From contig CM062808.1 of NCBI GenBank assembly GCA_031772625.1, positions 477,583,655 through 477,647,654 on the forward strand: a stretch of 64,000 bases of DNA. The letters are read 5' to 3'. A program made the position numbers and the translations under genes. Positions 59,581 through 64,000 of this stretch are shown piece by piece. This DNA is from Pinus tabuliformis (lineage: Eukaryota; Streptophyta; Pinopsida; Pinales; Pinaceae). The first letter of the stretch is position 1. Every line of letters begins with the position of its first letter. The notes below the pieces were generated by a model that searched no databases, was not told the origin of the DNA, and saw only the letters and a list, made by a program, of their open reading frames with translations.

Positions 59581-59593
59581 GCTTTGATACCAA
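59581..59593 (-). other. Primer-binding site of copia element G
   Basis: The minus strand reads TTGGTATCAAAGC, one base inside the 5' LTR. This is the Met-type site usual for copia elements. Confidence 0.8.
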
Positions 59594-59594
59594 A

Positions 59595-59937
59595 TGTAGG
59601 TTTTAAGCCCGTACAAAAATTACCTGCATACGAATTCTAAAATAGATAAAATAAACAATGCGAGAGCATAACACATAAAACACATATACACAAAGATTTT
59701 CCCCTGGATCCCAAAACTGGGCCTACCAACATGATTTTTCATTATGTTCCTTTCAATGTTACAATACATATTTATACATGCCAAAGCATCCAATACCATG
59801 GACCGAAAACCATCATGTCCAAAAACATGGACCGAAAACCATCACGTCCAAAACCATGTGCGAAAACCATGCACAAAACCCTAGGTAGGTTCGCCCAACC
59901 CAATATAGTTGTGGAAAGAATATAACACAACCCAACA
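59595..59937 (-). repeat. 5' LTR of copia element G
   Basis: The LTR is 343 bp, the same length as the other copy, and is followed on the plus strand by the target duplication atgtc. Confidence 0.9.
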
Positions 59938-59942
59938 ATGTC

Positions 59943-60290
59943 ATAGTTCAACGTTTTTTCAGCAGGCTGGAACCCTTGACCAACAAGGGTTTGCCCTCCA
60001 TATTTGTGTTAAATGATAAGTTAATTCCTATTGAAGATTATGTCCGCAAACTCAGAGAAGTTGCATTCAATGCAGCTATAGTTTCAAATATAAAGGGTAC
60101 AACAACACCAAATATTGTGCTGAATGCACTCCGAGATACCTTTTTCATCCTTAATGAAGTAAAACACATATTTTTAGTAAAACCTACTTTTACTAAATAT
60201 ACAAAAATGGATGAGGTTTATCAAAGGGTAATTAAGTTATCTATCCCAGATGAAAAACGTTGGGAATGATTAACTGATTTACTTGATTGA
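59943..60290 (+). pseudogene. ORF inside the giant LTR, copy 2, C-terminal block (fossil)
   Basis: Continues the LTR-borne ORF after element G: GLPSIFVLNDKLIPIEDYV, KLREVAFNAAIVSNIKGTTT and NEVKHIFLVKPTFTKYTKMD, ending about IPDEKRWE and a short tail. The matching block in the solo LTR is at 8260-8595 on the minus strand (GLPNPLVINDKFMPQEDY and EVKHLFVNKPTFAKYTEAD). The product is unknown. Confidence 0.75.
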
Positions 60291-61140
60291 AAGAAGGATC
60301 AACATCATTCAGAATTTTGGGGAACAATCATCAACAGATCAACAACATTCAGAATTTTGAGGAACAATCATCAACAATTCAACAACAAAATAGTGACAGA
60401 TCGACTATCAGTTCATCTTTCTGATTTTGTATTAAGCTATTTTTGTCAATTTGTTTAAGATATTTTCTTAACATTAAAACTTGTATAAATAACTCTCTTT
60501 CATGTATTATTAAGGGTTGCACCCTTGAAGAAACATTTGTAAGCATTAAATGTAGTCAGCTTTTTCTGAATCACTAATAGAAAAGCAAAGGATTCTGAAT
60601 TTTGATTCATACAGTTTCACATTCCTTGTAAGTTTTTTCCAGTTTTCATTCACTGTGTTTTCTTCATATTCTTAAGTTTTACAAAGATAACCAGGTAGGA
60701 GCAATTGTGTCTCAATTACTCCTAGAAGCTCTCTGAAGTGATCATCTTTAAAAAGAATGAATTACATAAACTATTTGTTTAAGTAATTCCCTCTAAATCA
60801 TAAAACTATCAGCCTCTTTGTAATCACGGGCATATTTTGTTAAAACTTTTTGAACATTTTTTGAAGGTTTTTCTTACTTATGGCTATTTTATTTTCTATT
60901 TGAAAACTGTAATAGTCATATCATCTTTCTATTTCTACTCATCACCAGATAAGCTTAATCACTGTGTGGATTTTAATAGCAGCCCTTTGTTTAAGTATTA
61001 GTATTATTCAAAAAGGTTAGGCATCACTGTTATAAATATGTTTCATACATTTTTCCTCCAAAATTAAAACAACATATCCAAAACATTTTAGATGCTCTGG
61101 CATGATAGCTGACCATTATCATCTCAAAGATATAACATCA
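60291..61140 (+). promoter_or_regulatory. 3' part of the giant LTR of element H, with TATA box
   Basis: A TATA box (gtataaataa, 60484-60490) lies about 650 bp before the LTR end. Shared blocks with the solo copy include agtcagc...ctgaat...ggattc just downstream of it. It ends tataacatca, three bases before the primer-binding site, as expected for an LTR. Confidence 0.6.
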
Positions 61141-61143
61141 ATC

Positions 61144-61156
61144 TGGCGCTGTTGCC
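61144..61156 (+). other. Primer-binding site of element H (Asp-tRNA type)
   Basis: The sequence tggcgctgttgcc lies three bases after the ...CA end of the giant LTR. It is one base from the Athila/Tat form TGGCGCCGTTGCC. It is the key anchor for calling the upstream unit an LTR. Confidence 0.8.
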
Positions 61157-61215
61157 AGGGACTCGAATATGATTAGTTTTCCTAGGACAACAATATAAAT
61201 CCTATTCCTTTAAGG

Positions 61216-63033
61216 GTGACTAAAGGTCTAGATAGGTCAGAATCCTTCACCTCGCGACTCCACTGTGCCAAACTGACACCTTTTAAGCACACTGGATCTC
61301 GTTCTGAATTTGAAACAATTAATTCTCTGTCAGACCTAGAAAAACTTGTGAGAAAGGAAAATCCTAAAAGAAGACATCAACCATCCTCTTCTTCTTAAAC
61401 CTTGCAGTCTAAAGATATATTATCATTTGATCCCTATAGTAGCATTCCATCCAATCCAGATTTGACACAATTATCACCTAGGGTTTCTGTACTCTTAGAT
61501 AGGGGAGTTGATTTCATATCAGCTTTCCTCATTCACTCATTTGAAACATGTCAAAAACCCCCACTACCATTAGGATCACCTAAATCTGAGTTTGACTTGG
61601 GTGTTCATTTACATGAATACAAACCTACAGACTTCATATTCCCCACTACTTATTCATTTACTTCCACTTCTGAACAACCTGAAGCTTCCACTTTTGAACA
61701 ACGTGAGGGGACCTTTTCTATATATTCAAATCCACTCTTTGAAAAAAAAGAGGATATTTATTATTAGGTTCAAAAGTTAGTTATTAAGACTCCCTTAAAG
61801 TCATTCAAGATATCTCCTCGTTTTTTATTCCCTCCTTCTTCACCTCCACATACTTATACACCCTCTCTATCACCATCCTCTTCTTTTTCTTCTTCATCGA
61901 CACAAACACCTCATACACCACCTTCTACTATGGCATTTCAACCTATTGTATAGGCCATATATGCAGCTTTAGTATTACCTCAAAACCTTGATGCATTCCC
62001 TCCTGGATATTTAAAACACCTTCCTAGGTATAATGGAGAAACTGGTTCCTCAGCTGAGGACCATCTTCAAGCATTTCTAGATTTTGCAGATAATATGAAT
62101 ATTGAGCAAGAAAATGTTTATATGAGGTTGTTTGTTCAATCTCTTGAAGGAAATGTGAGAACCTGGTTTAGGCAGTTACCTGCAAATTCCATCAGGTCTT
62201 GGGAAGAGTTAACAAATATATTCAAAAACCAATGGGTTGTGAAGAAAGATGCTCTTTACTTTTTGACTGAGTTTGAAGAACCTAAAAGAAACTTTGGAGA
62301 ACAAGTATCTAATTTTATTAAAAGGTTCAACAAACGTTATCATAAGATGCCCCCTGATTGCAAGCCCCCGGTAGCAGCAGCCAAATCTAGGTTTTCAAAA
62401 GATTTTGAAGATGATTTTGCTGTAATGTTAAGAGAAAGAACTTCTAGGAGTCTTTAAGACATGCAAACTAATGTTATAGAGGTGGAAGAAAATAGGGCTT
62501 CCTCAGCTAATTTAAGAGCAAAAGAGGAAAAGGCCCAAAGAAAGCTTAAATCTAGTCAAGAGGCCTCTACTTCATCAAAGACTAAAACTGGAGATTCTAA
62601 AAGAGATGAGATAACTTCACTTCTTAGAAATCTATCTAATAGAATATACAAGATTGAGAGTCAACCTAGAACAGTTCGACAGACAGTCACTCGACCTCAA
62701 AATCATAATCAAGGTCAATACAAAAGAAATCCACAATTACAAATTCTCCAGAGACATAGTAATGATCAGCAGGTTCCAACTCCTTTACTGATAGATGATC
62801 AACAACCTAATGACAATACCATGGTTATCACTGAAGATATTAACAATATGGATACCTCTTCTGGTCAGACCACTATTATCCCTCTTTCACAACATGAGCA
62901 AGTTCAACAAGATCAAGAATCCTCACAGGTTTCCAAATACCATGCCTTCTCTGAATTCTTAATTGTGGAGCTAAACAAAAGATATGACATTAGACCTAAA
63001 CCTGGCCCTGGAAGACCTCCTAAGGAAACTTGA
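61216..63033 (+). pseudogene. gag of element H (fossil)
   Basis: A Ser/Pro-rich N-terminal part (61216-61960) precedes the Retrotrans_gag core (about 62015-62450: YLKHLPRYNGETGSSAEDHL, NVYMRLFVQSLEGNVRTWFR and KPPVAAAKSRFSKDFEDDF). After it come a lysine-rich coiled coil and a glutamine-rich part (62461-62900). The C-terminal motif EFLIVELNKRYDIRPKPGPG leads into GRPPKE, an AT-hook-like basic patch (about 62945-63030). The C-terminal motif is shared with element D. A few breaks. Confidence 0.75.
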
Positions 63034-63279
63034 ACAACTAGACCTCATACCAAAGCTATTGAATCTCAGACAACTACTATTCAACCATTAAATCATCAAA
63101 CTGATACAACTCAAATTGAAAAAACTATCTGAACTGCATTTAATGTTGAAAAGGAGTTAGAAAGAGTTAAAATCCCTATACGACTTTCAGAACTTTCCAA
63201 AAATCCTGGATATAAAAACTAAGTTTCCAAATGGATAAAAAACACCTATGTTGATGCTTAAAGTGATTTTATTAGCCTT

Positions 63280-64000
63280 CGAGAGGAAAAACCAACAGTT
63301 TTCTTTGGCCTTAGCTCATATATGATAGATGAAATAGTACCCCCTTTCTATGTGACAATAAAGATAAATTATTCCATGCTATACAATTATATGCTTGATT
63401 CTGGAGCATCACATAATCTCATGCCAAAAACCATCATGGATAATTTAAATCTTGACATAACTAGATCCTATCATGATTTGTACACCTTTGATTCCAAAAG
63501 GGTACCTTGCCTAGGACTGATTAAGGATTTAGTAGTTACTCTTGTCCAAATCCCAGTAAAGAGCATAGTGTTAGATATAGTTGTCACTGATATCCCTCCT
63601 AAATTTGGAATGCTCCTTTCAAGGTCTTGCTGTGCCAAATTAAGGGGAACTCTTCAGATGGACATTTCATATGCCACTACTCTAGTTTATGGGGGAGAAC
63701 AACTTAGGTTGTATAGAGAGGTAAGATTTGTGCACACTGTATGTAAAATAGATCAACCAAGGAACCATCCCATCTATGCAATTGATCAAGATTTTGGTTG
63801 TTTTCAACTCTTTTCAAATGAAATACATGAATCCCAAGTAAAAATTGAAGATGTAATTGAAAACCCTATACCAAATAAAACTGATGTATGGAAACTATTC
63901 TTTGATGGTTCTTGTACAAAGGATGGAGCAGGGGCTAGGATAGTACTAATATCACCAGAAAAAGAAAACATTACACAATCATGTAAACTTGATTTTGAAG
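63280..64000 (+). CDS. Protease followed directly by an RNase H domain, element H (runs off the window)
   Basis: An open frame continues to the window end. The aspartic protease carries the active-site strand MLDSGASHNLMPK (about 63400-63438) and a typical second half (DIPPKFGMLLSRS, about 63590-63628). After a linker of about 65 residues (HPIYAIDQDFGCF and an acidic stretch) the frame enters VWKLFFDGSCTKDGAGARIV (about 63889-63948), the first strand of a type-1 RNase H with its FDGS aspartate. No reverse transcriptase lies between them. In Tat elements an additional, plant-type RNase H is known, usually placed after RT. Here it appears to precede RT, and the RT itself must lie to the right. 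Homology is by motif only. Confidence 0.7.

Larger units (their letters stand above)
48507..59937 (-). mobile_element. Element G: Ty1/copia retrotransposon, interrupted by element D
   Basis: Two LTRs of 343 bp each (48507-48849 and 59595-59937) are flanked by an exact duplication atgtc (48502-48506 and 59938-59942). On the minus strand the order is LTR, Met-type primer site, gag, protease, integrase, RT, RNase H, purine tract, LTR. Integrase before RT defines copia. The LTRs are very similar, so it is fairly young. It carries about a handful of breaks and the large insertion D between its gag start and primer site. It inserted into the ORF of the giant LTR. Confidence 0.9.
44070..64000 (+). 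mobile_element. Element H: Tat/Athila-like Ty3/gypsy element with giant LTR, 5' part
   Basis: The order is giant LTR (44070-61140, interrupted by G and D), Asp-type primer-binding site, gag, protease and RNase H start, with the rest beyond the window. The primer type (tggcgctgttgcc) and the protease style (MLDSGASHNLMPK) place it with the Tat/Athila branch of non-chromovirus gypsy elements. The LTR without its insertions is about 5.6 kb. LTRs of this size are known for the Ogre group of Tat. The 3' half is unseen, so wholeness cannot be judged, but the visible gag has some breaks. Confidence 0.65.

Noticed and set aside
44070-60290. The LTR-borne ORF as the extra 3' gene of a Tat element located between pol and a short LTR
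   Set aside because: Both copies start at the same TG point about 1.4-1.9 kb upstream of the ORF with no pol before it, and the solo copy has target duplications at exactly these outer ends. It remains the main alternative.

Overview
This is plant nuclear DNA. It has copia- and gypsy-type LTR retrotransposons, primer-binding sites matching plant initiator-Met and Asp-type tRNAs, chromodomain integrases, and no recognisable host gene, rRNA, tRNA or CRISPR array. The density of old, deeply nested elements and the very long LTRs suggest a large, repeat-rich genome. A gymnosperm is my best guess, but nothing in the window proves it. Almost every coding stretch belongs to a decayed element, and those are treated here as fossils.

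Left and centre (about 950-37921): a plus-strand chromovirus-like gypsy element (A) has its 5' LTR at 950-2731 and its 3' LTR at 35861-37921. A minus-strand relative (B, 4430-32093) split it near the gag/protease boundary. B then received three insertions with target duplications at their ends: a 6.5-kb LTR-like unit carrying a long ORF (7188-13713, duplication ccatc); a non-coding LTR element E (18394-24618, duplication caatc); and a gypsy element F (25832-31587, duplication actat/actgt). The 3' end and LTR of a third A/B relative (I) follow at about 38580-40869.

Middle (40870-44069): mostly unrecognised AT-rich DNA. It contains a tandemly duplicated RNase H-like fragment at 42820-43264.

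Right (44070-64000): the 5' part of a Tat/Athila-like gypsy element (H). Its LTR appears to run from 44070 to 61140. It is interrupted by a minus-strand copia element G (48507-59937, duplication atgtc), which is itself interrupted by a gag-only element D (52791-59459, duplication cactg). After the LTR come an Asp-type primer-binding site, gag, a protease and the start of an RNase H domain, where the window ends.

The main finding is that the unit at 7188-13713 and the interrupted unit at 44070-61140 are two copies of one giant LTR (about 5.6-6.5 kb). Each carries the same ORF of roughly 1,100-1,180 codons in the same orientation as the LTR, upstream of a TATA box near the LTR's 3' end. One copy is a solo LTR with a target duplication; the other is directly followed by the primer-binding site and gag of element H. 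The encoded protein has conserved globular blocks and long coiled-coil stretches and matches no retrotransposon protein I can name.
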